From the NCBI GenBank assembly GCA_959347345.1, contig OY365738.1:806001-870000 (forward strand): a stretch of 64,000 nucleotides of DNA. The letters run 5' to 3'. The position numbers and the translations under genes are program-made. This document shows, piece by piece, positions 22,189 to 29,856 of this stretch. This stretch comes from an uncultured Amylibacter sp. (lineage in GTDB: Bacteria; Pseudomonadota; Alphaproteobacteria; Rhodobacterales; Rhodobacteraceae). Within the stretch, counting starts at the first letter, position 1, and each line of letters starts with the position of its first letter. The notes beneath the pieces are model-generated. The model did no database searches and was not told where the DNA came from. It worked only from the letters and a program-made list of their open reading frames with translations.

Positions 22189-23193
22189 CCTCCGTCGCCT
22201 CGCCCGCTTATCCACAACATAACCCGCTTCCGTCCCATCTTGGGGCGAGGAAAACCCGCCCATCGCCGATTCTATATCCAACAGGGTCGGCACGGGGCCG
22301 CGTGGCACACTATCCAACGCCACACGCATAGCGCGAACATGCTCATACTGCGTTCCGCAACACCCGCCGATGACTTTCGCCCCCAAATCCCGCGCCAACA
22401 CCGCGTATTGCGCCATCAATTCGGGCGTGCCGTCGTAATGAATATGCCCATCCACAAATTTCGGTATCCCCGCGTTGCCCTTTGCTATGATAGGAATACG
22501 CGGTTTTTTCGCGGCAAACCCCGCCACTGTGCGCAATAAATCCGCCGCCCCTACCCCGCAATTCGCACCGAAAGCCACGGGCGGCTCGTCCATCGATTCA
22601 ACCATATCAACCATAGCGTGGCTGGTCAATCCCATCATTGATCGCCCTGCTGTGTCAAAGCTCATCGTGCCAGCCCAAGGTGCGCCGATTTTATTAATAG
22701 CCTCCGCCGCGGCGCGATATTCTTCCGCCGCAGACAGGGTTTCAAGCCATAACACATCGGCCCCGCCGTCCAACAATCCGCGCGCTTGTTCGGCAAAAAT
22801 AGCCACCGCGGATTCGTGCGACAGGTTGCCCGCCACGCCCATGATTTCGCCGGTTGGGCCCATTGACCCCGCGACTATCACCGTTTTTGGGGCGTTATCG
22901 GCGACCGTGCGGGCGAGTTCGGCGGATTTTTTCGCCAAGGCATGGACGCGGTTTTCGGCCTTATGCAAGGCGAGCCTGCTGGCGTTCGCCCCGAAACTGT
23001 TTGTTAGAAAAAGGTCACTGCCCGCATCCACAAAGCCTTGGTAAAGGGCGGTGATTTTGTCGGGCGCGTCTTCGTTCCAGAGCTCTGGTGGGTCGCCCGC
23101 TTGCAACCCCGCGTTGAATAGGTTTGTGCCAGTGGCTCCGTCCGCCAGTATGAAGGGGGTGTCTTGGATGAATTGTGTTATTTTAGGTGTCAT
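22186..23193 (-). CDS. bmtA: Betaine-homocysteine S-methyltransferase family protein
   Basis: A 335-residue zinc-dependent methyltransferase that would transfer a methyl group from betaine or a related donor to homocysteine. The N-terminal DGATGTNL motif and the zinc ligands Cys212 (GANCG) and Cys278-Cys279 (GGCCGT) define the homocysteine S-methyltransferase fold. The protein has no cobalamin domain, so it is not MetH. It is the last gene of an rnd-sufE-HEPN-bmtA unit, and its start overlaps the HEPN gene by 11 bp. Homocysteine could come from MetY. The MttB-family protein at 28205 suggests related methylated-amine metabolism. S-methylmethionine or DMSP as donor is an alternative. Confidence 0.82.
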   Translation of the reverse strand: MTPKITQFIQDTPFILADGATGTNLFNAGLQAGDPPELWNEDAPDKITALYQGFVDAGSDLFLTNSFGANASRLALHKAENRVHALAKKSAELARTVADNAPKTVIVAGSMGPTGEIMGVAGNLSHESAVAIFAEQARGLLDGGADVLWLETLSAAEEYRAAAEAINKIGAPWAGTMSFDTAGRSMMGLTSHAMVDMVESMDEPPVAFGANCGVGAADLLRTVAGFAAKKPRIPIIAKGNAGIPKFVDGHIHYDGTPELMAQYAVLARDLGAKVIGGCCGTQYEHVRAMRVALDSVPRGPVPTLLDIESAMGGFSSPQDGTEAGYVVDKRARRRR

Positions 23194-23866
23194 TTTTTTG
23201 TTTTTCCCATCCTGCTTTAATCATTTCGTGTATTTTTTTCATTCTGTTCTTCAGTGGGATTTTTAAATCTGCCGATGTTTTAATGCTTTCTAGTATGTCA
23301 AGGGTTCTTGTTCCCCCAGAAAATCCTTGCATTCTGCCAAAGGGCTTACAATCAAATTTTACGTTGGGTTGCTTACTGATAACAATTTCCTCTGTTTGCT
23401 TATTAAATAAATTTGCATATTCAAGAATAGAGACAACCGCGTCTCTTTTTACTTGGTTGCTAATAGTCTTATCATAAAAAATACCTTTACCATGCATAAT
23501 TGCATTGCGAACATTTACCGCATTATCATAGTATTTTGCAATATCTTTACAAAAATTTTCTCCCGCTAATTCTTTGTATAGTTTAGGAAATTCATCACGG
23601 CTTAAAAAACATTCATCAATGATTTCAGCTGCTATATATCTAGCTACCTTATGCTTTCTAACTACCAAAGCATATAAAGTCATGCGATGTGCTTGCTCAA
23701 CCTTCATAAATAAATAGGCAATGGTCATATCCCAAGTAATTTTTGGGTTAGCAGGTTTTTGAACAAGTTTGCAAAAACTACTAAAATACCATTTCATATC
23801 ATCGTCTGCTAATTCGTTATATTTTTTTTCTACTTGCCTGTAATTTTTATAGTGTATTGCATCCAT
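23183..23866 (-). CDS. HEPN-like hypothetical protein
   Basis: An uncharacterised soluble protein of 227 residues, largely alpha-helical and rich in Lys, Tyr and Ile. The segment NVRNAIMHGK contains R120-x4-H125, matching the R-x4-6-H motif of HEPN domains, many of which are RNases in toxin or defence systems. The DNA is much richer in A and T than the flanking genes, suggesting acquisition by transfer. It nevertheless lies 3 nt after sufE and overlaps bmtA by 11 bp, so it is embedded in an operon. No nucleotidyltransferase (MNT) partner or antitoxin is adjacent. The HEPN call rests on one motif and helical content; catalytic activity is unproven. Confidence 0.6.
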   Translation of the reverse strand: MDAIHYKNYRQVEKKYNELADDDMKWYFSSFCKLVQKPANPKITWDMTIAYLFMKVEQAHRMTLYALVVRKHKVARYIAAEIIDECFLSRDEFPKLYKELAGENFCKDIAKYYDNAVNVRNAIMHGKGIFYDKTISNQVKRDAVVSILEYANLFNKQTEEIVISKQPNVKFDCKPFGRMQGFSGGTRTLDILESIKTSADLKIPLKNRMKKIHEMIKAGWEKQKNDT

Positions 23867-23869
23867 AAC

Positions 23870-24301
23870 TCACTCCTTATTATCCACCGCAAACCCGCGT
23901 ATCCGCTCCACCATAGCCCGCAGACCATTGGAACGTTGCGCCGATAAATGCGCGTCCAGCCCTAACCGCGCCAGTTGATCCGCCGCGTTTATATCCAACA
24001 CGTCCTCCATATTAACACCGTTATACAGCATCCGCAACACCTCTATCAACCCCGACACGATTAACGCATCAGACGCTCCTTGAAAATACAGCTCCGAACC
24101 TCCACCATGAGCAGGCTCTTTTTCGATCCGCAACCACACCTGCGAGGCGCACCCATCCACTTTGTAATCAGCCACGCAAAACGCCGCGTCCAACGCGGGC
24201 ATCGCCTTGCCTATCTCAATAATATGGCGATAGCGGTCTTCCCAGCTATCCAAAAACGAAAACGTCTCCACCAAGTCTTCAAAATCATTCGCCATAATCA
24301 C
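23870..24301 (-). CDS. sufE: Cysteine desulfuration protein SufE
   Basis: A 143-residue sulfur acceptor that takes persulfide sulfur from SufS and passes it to the SufBCD Fe-S scaffold. The catalytic cysteine is Cys51 in VDGCASQVW, the SufE signature. The family's FEDLVETF...WEDRYR start and SGLIEVLRMLYNG helix are present. The ATG at 24301 overlaps the rnd stop by 4 bp; the Met two codons later is an alternative start. No sufBCDS genes are nearby, which is common for a stand-alone SufE in Alphaproteobacteria. Confidence 0.93.
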   Translation of the reverse strand: MIMANDFEDLVETFSFLDSWEDRYRHIIEIGKAMPALDAAFCVADYKVDGCASQVWLRIEKEPAHGGGSELYFQGASDALIVSGLIEVLRMLYNGVNMEDVLDINAADQLARLGLDAHLSAQRSNGLRAMVERIRGFAVDNKE

Positions 24302-25494
24302 CCCATCGGTACGATTTTTATCTTATTACCACTGACCGTCAGAGCGATTTTGCCATCGCACAACCGCCGCGCCTGCGCCCCAAAGATTTCATTACGCCAC
24401 CCCGTGAAAACACGACTGCCAGTGTCACCCTCGGCTATCGCGTCAATCTGGGCACTGGTGGCAATCAGCTTCTGCGCCACGCCCGATTCCTCTGCCGAGG
24501 CCTTTAATAACACGCGCAATAACTGGCACAGAGACTCCGCCCCAGCGCTGCGTTTTTTCACCGAGGGCGCGTCCATCGCACCGCGTTTATGCCCGCGTTC
24601 TAGGGCGGCCATAATGCCGTCAACTATGTCGGTTTTGCGGGTAATCCGTTGCAAACCACGCGAACGCAGCAAATCGTCCTTGCTTTTCGGCCGTTGCGCC
24701 GCCAGTTCCAAAATGGCATCGTCCTTTAGGACTCGCCCGCGGGGGATATCGCGGGATTCGGCGTAAATCTCGCGAAACGCCGCCAATTCGCGCACCAGCG
24801 ATAATTTCGCCCCCGATAAATTGCGGGTTTTAATGCGCAAATATGCCTGTTCGGGCGGGGTTGTGTAAAGCGCGGGGTCTAGCAAGTCCGCTTGCTCCTG
24901 CCCCACCCAATCGGCGCGTCCCGTGTCGGCAAGCGTGTCTTGCAAGTGTTTATACACGCCCCGCAGGTGGGTAACATCGCCCAAGGCGTAGTGTTTCTGG
25001 TCATTGCTGAGCGGGCGACGCGCCCAATCGCTGAACCGTGAGCCTTTGTCTATTTGAACTTTGCAGATGGCGCGGACAAGGTGTTCATAGCTGACTTGCT
25101 CGCCATAACCGCACACCATGGCGGCGATTTGCGTGTCAAAGAACGGGGCGGGTAGGATTTGGCGGCTGTGGTAAAAGATTTCTAGATCTTGACGGGCGGA
25201 GTGGAAAACTTTGGTGACTTTTGGGTTTTGGAAGAGGTCGTAAAGCGGGTCTAGCGATAAACCCGTGGCAAGCGGGTCTATCAGGACTGCGGACTCGTTT
25301 GCGGATTCGGGCGATTCGGTGGAGTCTGTGCCATCTGTGCCATCTGTACCATCGCCATAAGCCGCCTGTATCAGGCACAATTTGGAATAGTAGGTGTTTT
25401 CGCGAATAAACTCTGTATCCAGTGTCACAAAGGGATGCTGCGCGGCGCGCTGGCAGAATTGGGCGAGGGAGTCGGTGGTTGTAATAATATCCAT
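24298..25494 (-). CDS. rnd: Ribonuclease D
   Basis: A 3'-5' exoribonuclease of about 398 residues involved in tRNA 3'-end maturation. DEDDy exonuclease motifs are visible: DTEF (Asp26, Glu28), SARQD (Asp103) and YALGDVTHL with the Tyr and final Asp. HRDC-like helices follow at about 220-380. Residues 48-68 are a low-complexity insertion (GDGTDGTDGTDSTESPESANE) between strands of the exonuclease domain. I prefer the ATG at 25494 over a TTG 12 codons upstream because family homology begins near it. First gene of the rnd-sufE-HEPN-bmtA unit. Confidence 0.9.
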   Translation of the reverse strand: MDIITTTDSLAQFCQRAAQHPFVTLDTEFIRENTYYSKLCLIQAAYGDGTDGTDGTDSTESPESANESAVLIDPLATGLSLDPLYDLFQNPKVTKVFHSARQDLEIFYHSRQILPAPFFDTQIAAMVCGYGEQVSYEHLVRAICKVQIDKGSRFSDWARRPLSNDQKHYALGDVTHLRGVYKHLQDTLADTGRADWVGQEQADLLDPALYTTPPEQAYLRIKTRNLSGAKLSLVRELAAFREIYAESRDIPRGRVLKDDAILELAAQRPKSKDDLLRSRGLQRITRKTDIVDGIMAALERGHKRGAMDAPSVKKRSAGAESLCQLLRVLLKASAEESGVAQKLIATSAQIDAIAEGDTGSRVFTGWRNEIFGAQARRLCDGKIALTVSGNKIKIVPMG

Positions 25495-25536
25495 AAGCGG
25501 GCTATTAGCGGTAATCTGCACAAAATACAAGGGGTA

Positions 25537-26370
25537 TTAGTGAGTTTGCCCCTCAAATCCCTTATCCTTATCAATAAACAAAAAATTCCCAAAAACCCGT
25601 TGCTCTAACGGCAACCCCTGCATACGTTCCAACATCGCATCGGTTATCTGCTCAAACCTGCCATCAATCCGCCAAATATCATAGCCACAATCACGCATCA
25701 TCTGAAACACCTTAAAATAATGGGGGTTTTCCACACACACATTATCGCGATTCACCGCATAAGGCATGATTTCTATCACCCAATCGTGGGAACGCGGCCG
25801 CGTCACAAACCCCTGCGCACCTAACAAAGCATCGTATTCCGCACCCTCTACATCCATTAAAATCAGGCTGGGCGAATCCTTATCCGCCACAACATCATCC
25901 AAGGCAACCACAGCCGTCCGCTGGCGCAATCCACGCGGTTTCCTGCTGTTATCCGTCAGGGTTGCCCCCGAAAACACCCCCGTTATCGTTTGCACGGAAG
26001 ACCCGGCCCCCGCCGCCGCGTGAATCAAGGTCGCCCCTGCGCCAAACTCGTTTTTATCAACGTTATCAACCAGCATTTGGAAATTAGCATTGACGGGTTC
26101 CAACGCCACAACAGGCAAACCCAGCGACCGCGCCAAACAGGTATAATAGCCATAATGCGCCCCTATATTGATAAAACGCGAGGTTTGTGGCAATAACCGT
26201 TGCAACAACGCCCGCTCTCGCGATTCCCAAGCATCGGTAAATTGCACATCCAGCCCTTTGAACATAAAGCCCTCTGCTGCCTTACGAAACGGCAAGGACA
26301 GGCGGCGATTCTGAACACGCAGGTTGTTCCAAATCCTTAGACGGTCATAAAGGGGTGTATTTTTGAACAT
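25537..26370 (-). CDS. FkbM-family methyltransferase
   Basis: A 277-residue SAM-dependent methyltransferase of the FkbM type, a family that often acts on polysaccharide or glycolipid sugars. Visible motifs are FINIGAHYGYYT (SAM motif I), VVALEPVNANFQML, VALDDVV and LILMDVEGAEYDALLGA. The acidic-aromatic C terminus fits the family. I start at the ATG at 26370; an open extension to 26535 is an artefact because it runs through the tRNA-Asn gene. No glycosyltransferase or other polysaccharide gene is adjacent, so the target is unknown. Confidence 0.82.
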   Translation of the reverse strand: MFKNTPLYDRLRIWNNLRVQNRRLSLPFRKAAEGFMFKGLDVQFTDAWESRERALLQRLLPQTSRFINIGAHYGYYTCLARSLGLPVVALEPVNANFQMLVDNVDKNEFGAGATLIHAAAGAGSSVQTITGVFSGATLTDNSRKPRGLRQRTAVVALDDVVADKDSPSLILMDVEGAEYDALLGAQGFVTRPRSHDWVIEIMPYAVNRDNVCVENPHYFKVFQMMRDCGYDIWRIDGRFEQITDAMLERMQGLPLEQRVFGNFLFIDKDKGFEGQTH

Positions 26371-26405
26371 AGTCTTTTGCGGGGGGTATGGGGGGGTATA
26401 AAAAA

Positions 26406-26480
26406 TGGCTCCGGCGGTAGGGCTCGAACCTACGACCAATTGATTAACAGTCAACTGCTCTACCACTGAGCTACGCCGGA
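26406..26480 (-). tRNA. tRNA-Asn (GTT)
   Basis: On the minus strand the acceptor arm TCCGGCG pairs with CGCCGGA, followed by discriminator G and an encoded CCA. The D arm contains AGCTCAGTGGTAGAGC, the anticodon loop CTGTTAA places GTT at the anticodon, and the T arm contains GGTTCGAGCCC. All four stems pair. It lies between the FkbM gene and the histidine kinase. Confidence 0.97.
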
Positions 26481-26628
26481 ACAATTTCGCCCGCTTATAG
26501 CAAAAACAAATCACATCGTCTAGGGGGTATTTCATAAAAACACGCCTTTTTCACGGATTTTTCACGCAATATGAAAAAAGCGGGCGAAAAACCTTGCGGA
26601 TAAGGGACATTCGGGCTATCATACCATT

Positions 26629-27957
26629 ATGAAATATACATCGCGCAACTTTATGCCGAAAACTCTGTTTTGGCGGACGATCGTTATCCTTGCCGTGCCG
26701 TTGATCGTGGTGCAACTGGTTGTGGGGATTTTCTTTTACGACCGATTGTTTCGGCAAACTACCCTGCAAAAGACTAACGAAGTCATCCAGCAAATCAAAT
26801 TCGCGGCGGGGGATGCGGCAGCAAGCAGAGCCTTGGGCTTGGGCTTGCGCCGTTTGGAGGTGATGCCTTTGGTACGGGCGAATACCTATACGCTGGACGA
26901 TTTGACCGCGCCACAGGTGATAGAGGCTTTGACGCAGGGCTTCCCCCGCGTTTATTTTATTGATTTGGCACGCGAACGCGGGTGGGTGCATTTTGAATTC
27001 CGAGTCAATGGCGCGGATTATTCGGCACGGTTTTTGCGCAATCGTGCGTCGGCACGGAATCCGCATCAGTTGCTGGTGGCTATGTTATTATCGTCTATAA
27101 TCATGGCGGGGATTGCTGGGGTGTTTTTGAAAAATCAAGTGCGACCGATTAGCCTGCTGGCACGGGTTGCCGATAGCTTTGCCAAAGGGCGGATTATTGA
27201 GTTCAAACCCCGTGGGGCCGATGAAATCCGCAAGGTTGGCGTGGCGTTTCAATCGATGATGCACAGTATTGATAATCAAAAAGAGCAACGGATATTGATG
27301 TTATCGGGGGTTAGCCACGATTTGCGCACGCCCCTGACGCGGATGAAACTGGCGGTGTCTTTGGCGGAATCGGGGGCGGAAACGGGCGGTGCTGATGATG
27401 AGATTAGCAAGGATATCAAGCAGGACATAGCGGATATGGAGGCTATTATCCAAGAGTTCCTAGATTTCGCACGGGGGGATGCGACCGAATCACGTGCGCC
27501 CGTGGATGCTGTGAAATTGGCGCGGCACCTGATTGCTATCCATAAACGCGCGGGTGTTGTGGTGGAGTTGCACGGCGAGGGTGCGGGCGAGGGTAAAAGC
27601 CCGAGTGGCTCTGCCACTATCAACCTACGCCGTCATGCGATAATCCGTGCGCTATCCAATTTAATAGACAACGCGGCGAAATTCGCGGGGGTTATTCATC
27701 TGGGCTTAGATTTACGCCGTAATAACGTGGTGTTTCGGATAGAGGATGACGGCCCAGGCATCCCCGCCAGCGACCATGAAAAGGCGTTGCGCCCGTTTGA
27801 GCGGCTTGACCAAGCCCGCAATCAAAACAAATCCACGGGGACGGGTTTGGGTCTGTCCATCGCCGCCGATATTATCCGCAACCACGGCGGGACTCTGGAT
27901 TTGGGTACGAGCGAACGGCTGGGCGGGTTGCTGGTGGAAGTGACTTTACCTAGATAG
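26629..27957 (+). CDS. EnvZ-like sensor histidine kinase
   Basis: A 442-residue inner-membrane sensor kinase. TM1 spans about residues 17-38 and TM2 about 147-167, enclosing a periplasmic domain of roughly 108 residues. A HAMP domain (about 168-220) precedes the H-box GVSHDLRTPLTRMKL with phospho-acceptor His230, as in EnvZ. ATP-binding motifs are NLIDNAAKF (N box), EDDGPGIP (G1) and TGTGLGLSIA (G2). No response regulator is adjacent, so it is orphan here; the cognate OmpR-like partner is presumably elsewhere. The TAG stop leads directly into a heptamer repeat array. Confidence 0.9.
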   Translation: MKYTSRNFMPKTLFWRTIVILAVPLIVVQLVVGIFFYDRLFRQTTLQKTNEVIQQIKFAAGDAAASRALGLGLRRLEVMPLVRANTYTLDDLTAPQVIEALTQGFPRVYFIDLARERGWVHFEFRVNGADYSARFLRNRASARNPHQLLVAMLLSSIIMAGIAGVFLKNQVRPISLLARVADSFAKGRIIEFKPRGADEIRKVGVAFQSMMHSIDNQKEQRILMLSGVSHDLRTPLTRMKLAVSLAESGAETGGADDEISKDIKQDIADMEAIIQEFLDFARGDATESRAPVDAVKLARHLIAIHKRAGVVVELHGEGAGEGKSPSGSATINLRRHAIIRALSNLIDNAAKFAGVIHLGLDLRRNNVVFRIEDDGPGIPASDHEKALRPFERLDQARNQNKSTGTGLGLSIAADIIRNHGGTLDLGTSERLGGLLVEVTLPR

Positions 27958-28126
27958 TTATTAGTTGTTAGTTATTAGTTATTAGTGGGGTTTTGTAGCC
28001 CCGCAATACATAAAATAACGAACAGTCGCTATTTTTAGATAGTGTCATTGAACGCGAGCTATTTTTAAATATCGCAATTACAAAAAACTATAACTAACAA
28101 CTAATAACTAACAACTAACAACTAAA
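27955..28126. repeat. Short heptamer-bounded inverted-repeat element, copy 2
   Basis: About 172 bp. The left array TAGTTATTAGTTGTTAG begins with the kinase stop codon, and the inverse array runs from 28088 to 28126. The interior shares GGGTTTTGTAG and TAAAATAACGA with copy 1 at 20398 and also contains two GCTATTTTTA blocks. No coding potential. It separates two plus-strand genes. Confidence 0.6.
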
Positions 28127-28204
28127 CAGTCGCTTTTGCCCTATCCAGTGGCAAACTTTCCTTTAATATTCATAAAAACAACTAAGAAGAAAGACCACCC
28201 CCCA

Positions 28205-29755
28205 ATGACAAAACGCAGTGGCGGACGCGCCGCCAACAAACGCCGCACCAGCACCAAAACCATTGAACAAATGCCGTTCAAACAACCGTTTAACACGGAT
28301 AAACCGACCGAGCCCCTAACCGAAGAAGCCGTCCAAACCCTACACAACGGCACTATGGAAATCCTGCGAGACATAGGTATCCAGTTTATGAACCCCGAAG
28401 CCCTCGCCGTTTTGAAAAAACACGGAGCAATAGTGGATGGGGAAAACGTCCGTTTTGACCCCGATATGGTGATGGAATGGCTGGCCAAAGTCCCCAAGGA
28501 ATTCACCATAACCCCGCGTAATCTGGATAGAAAACTGCGGTTTGGCGGGGGGCATTTCGCCTTTGGCAATGTGTCCTCCCCGCCGAATTACTGGGATTTG
28601 GAGCGTGGCAAAGAATCTGGCAGCTTTGAAACTTTTGAAAACCTGATGCGATTGACTCAGTATTTTAATTGCATCCATATTGCCGGCGGTTATCCTGTGG
28701 AACCGATAGATATCCACGCCAGCGTGCGTCATTTGGATTGCCTGTATTCCAAGCTAACCCTTACGGATAAGGTCTGCCACGCCTATTCCTTGGGTAAAGA
28801 CCGCGTGGAGGATGTGCTGGAAATGGTACGGATAGCGGGCGGGCTCAGCCACGATGAATTTGAACAGAGCCCACGGCTTTATACCAATATCAATTCGGTA
28901 TCGCCTTTGAAACATGATTATTTGATGCTGGATGGCTCAATGCGGATGGCACGGCGCGGGCAAGTCGTGGTTGTCACGCCCTTTACCCTAGCGGGGGCTA
29001 TGGCACCCGTGACGATGTCGGGGGCGGTGGTTTTGTCACTGGCAGAGGGTTTGGCGGCGATTTGCCTGTTGCAAATGGTGCGCGAGGGTGCGCCTTGTGT
29101 GATTGGAACTTTTACCTCTAATGTCGATATGAAGACGGGTGCGCCCGCCTTTGGCACGCCCGAATATATCCGCGCAACCCAGATGACTGGGCAGATGGCG
29201 CGGTTTTATGGGGTGCCGTTGCGCAGCTCGGCGACTTGTACGGCGAATGTCCCTGACGGGCAGGCTATGTGGGAAACCACGCAGTCGTTATGGGCGGCGG
29301 TGCAGTCTGGCACGCATATGGTTTATCATGCGGCGGGGTGGTTGGAGGGCGGGCTGATTGCTAGTCCAGAGAAATTCGTGATGGATTGTGAGGTTTTACA
29401 GCAGTTTCAACGGTATTTTGACCCAGCGTTGGTGGCGACTACCCCTGATGATATTGCGCTGGATGCCGTGCGAGAGGTCGGGTATGAGGTCGGGGCGAAC
29501 TATTTTTCTGCCCAGCACACGCAGGAGCGGTATGAGGAGGCGTTTTATCAGCCGTTTATCTCTGATTGGCGTAATTATGAGGCGTGGGAGCGTGATGAAG
29601 GCGGCGGGCAATGGACGGCCGAGCGTGCGCATAAGATGTACAAGCAGATATTGGAAGAGTTTGAAGCGCCGCCTATGGATGATGCTGTGCGGGCGGAATT
29701 GGCGGATTTTGTGGCAAAGCGGAAGAGCGAAGGCGGGGCGGCGACGGATTTTTAG
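28205..29755 (+). CDS. MttB-superfamily (trimethylamine/glycine-betaine type) methyltransferase
   Basis: A 516-residue protein of the trimethylamine methyltransferase superfamily. It would transfer a methyl group from a quaternary or tertiary amine to a corrinoid protein. Family-like features are LHNGTMEILRDIGIQF near the N terminus, the central barrel with GAMAPVTMSGAV, and the C-terminal QHTQERYEEAFYQP. The frame is open throughout without an in-frame TAG, so it is a non-pyrrolysine member, like glycine-betaine methyltransferases. I use the ATG at 28205; a TTG start 23 codons upstream encodes non-conserved residues. No corrinoid-binding partner is in the window. The BmtA-type enzyme 5 kb away supports methyl metabolism. 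Substrate unproven. Confidence 0.82.
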   Translation: MTKRSGGRAANKRRTSTKTIEQMPFKQPFNTDKPTEPLTEEAVQTLHNGTMEILRDIGIQFMNPEALAVLKKHGAIVDGENVRFDPDMVMEWLAKVPKEFTITPRNLDRKLRFGGGHFAFGNVSSPPNYWDLERGKESGSFETFENLMRLTQYFNCIHIAGGYPVEPIDIHASVRHLDCLYSKLTLTDKVCHAYSLGKDRVEDVLEMVRIAGGLSHDEFEQSPRLYTNINSVSPLKHDYLMLDGSMRMARRGQVVVVTPFTLAGAMAPVTMSGAVVLSLAEGLAAICLLQMVREGAPCVIGTFTSNVDMKTGAPAFGTPEYIRATQMTGQMARFYGVPLRSSATCTANVPDGQAMWETTQSLWAAVQSGTHMVYHAAGWLEGGLIASPEKFVMDCEVLQQFQRYFDPALVATTPDDIALDAVREVGYEVGANYFSAQHTQERYEEAFYQPFISDWRNYEAWERDEGGGQWTAERAHKMYKQILEEFEAPPMDDAVRAELADFVAKRKSEGGAATDF

Positions 29756-29789
29756 GTGGGTGTTAGTGATTAGTTATTAGTTTTTGGTA

Positions 29790-29818
29790 TTGACTCCCCC
29801 CCAAACTATCTTTATTGT
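29790..29818 (+). promoter_or_regulatory. Predicted promoter for the 2173-residue lipoprotein
   Basis: TTGACT at 29790-29795 and TATTGT at 29813-29818 are 17 bp apart. The leader to the ATG at 29857 is about 30 nt and carries AAAGGG. It lies just after TTAGTGA/TTAGTTAT heptamer repeats that follow the MttB-family gene. Confidence 0.5.
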
Positions 29819-29856
29819 GGAAAAATACAAAACAAAAAGTGCAAAGGGACACCCCA

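Noticed and set aside
26371..26535. N-terminal extension of the FkbM methyltransferase
   Set aside because: It runs through the tRNA-Asn gene; the SSVVEQLTVN-type peptide is a common artefact of translated tRNA.
26551..27066. Antisense frame within the histidine kinase
   Set aside because: No start context or homology; the sense gene has all kinase boxes.
28136..28204. TTG-started extension of the MttB-family protein
   Set aside because: The extra residues are non-conserved and follow the repeat element; the ATG at 28205 has a plausible ribosome site.
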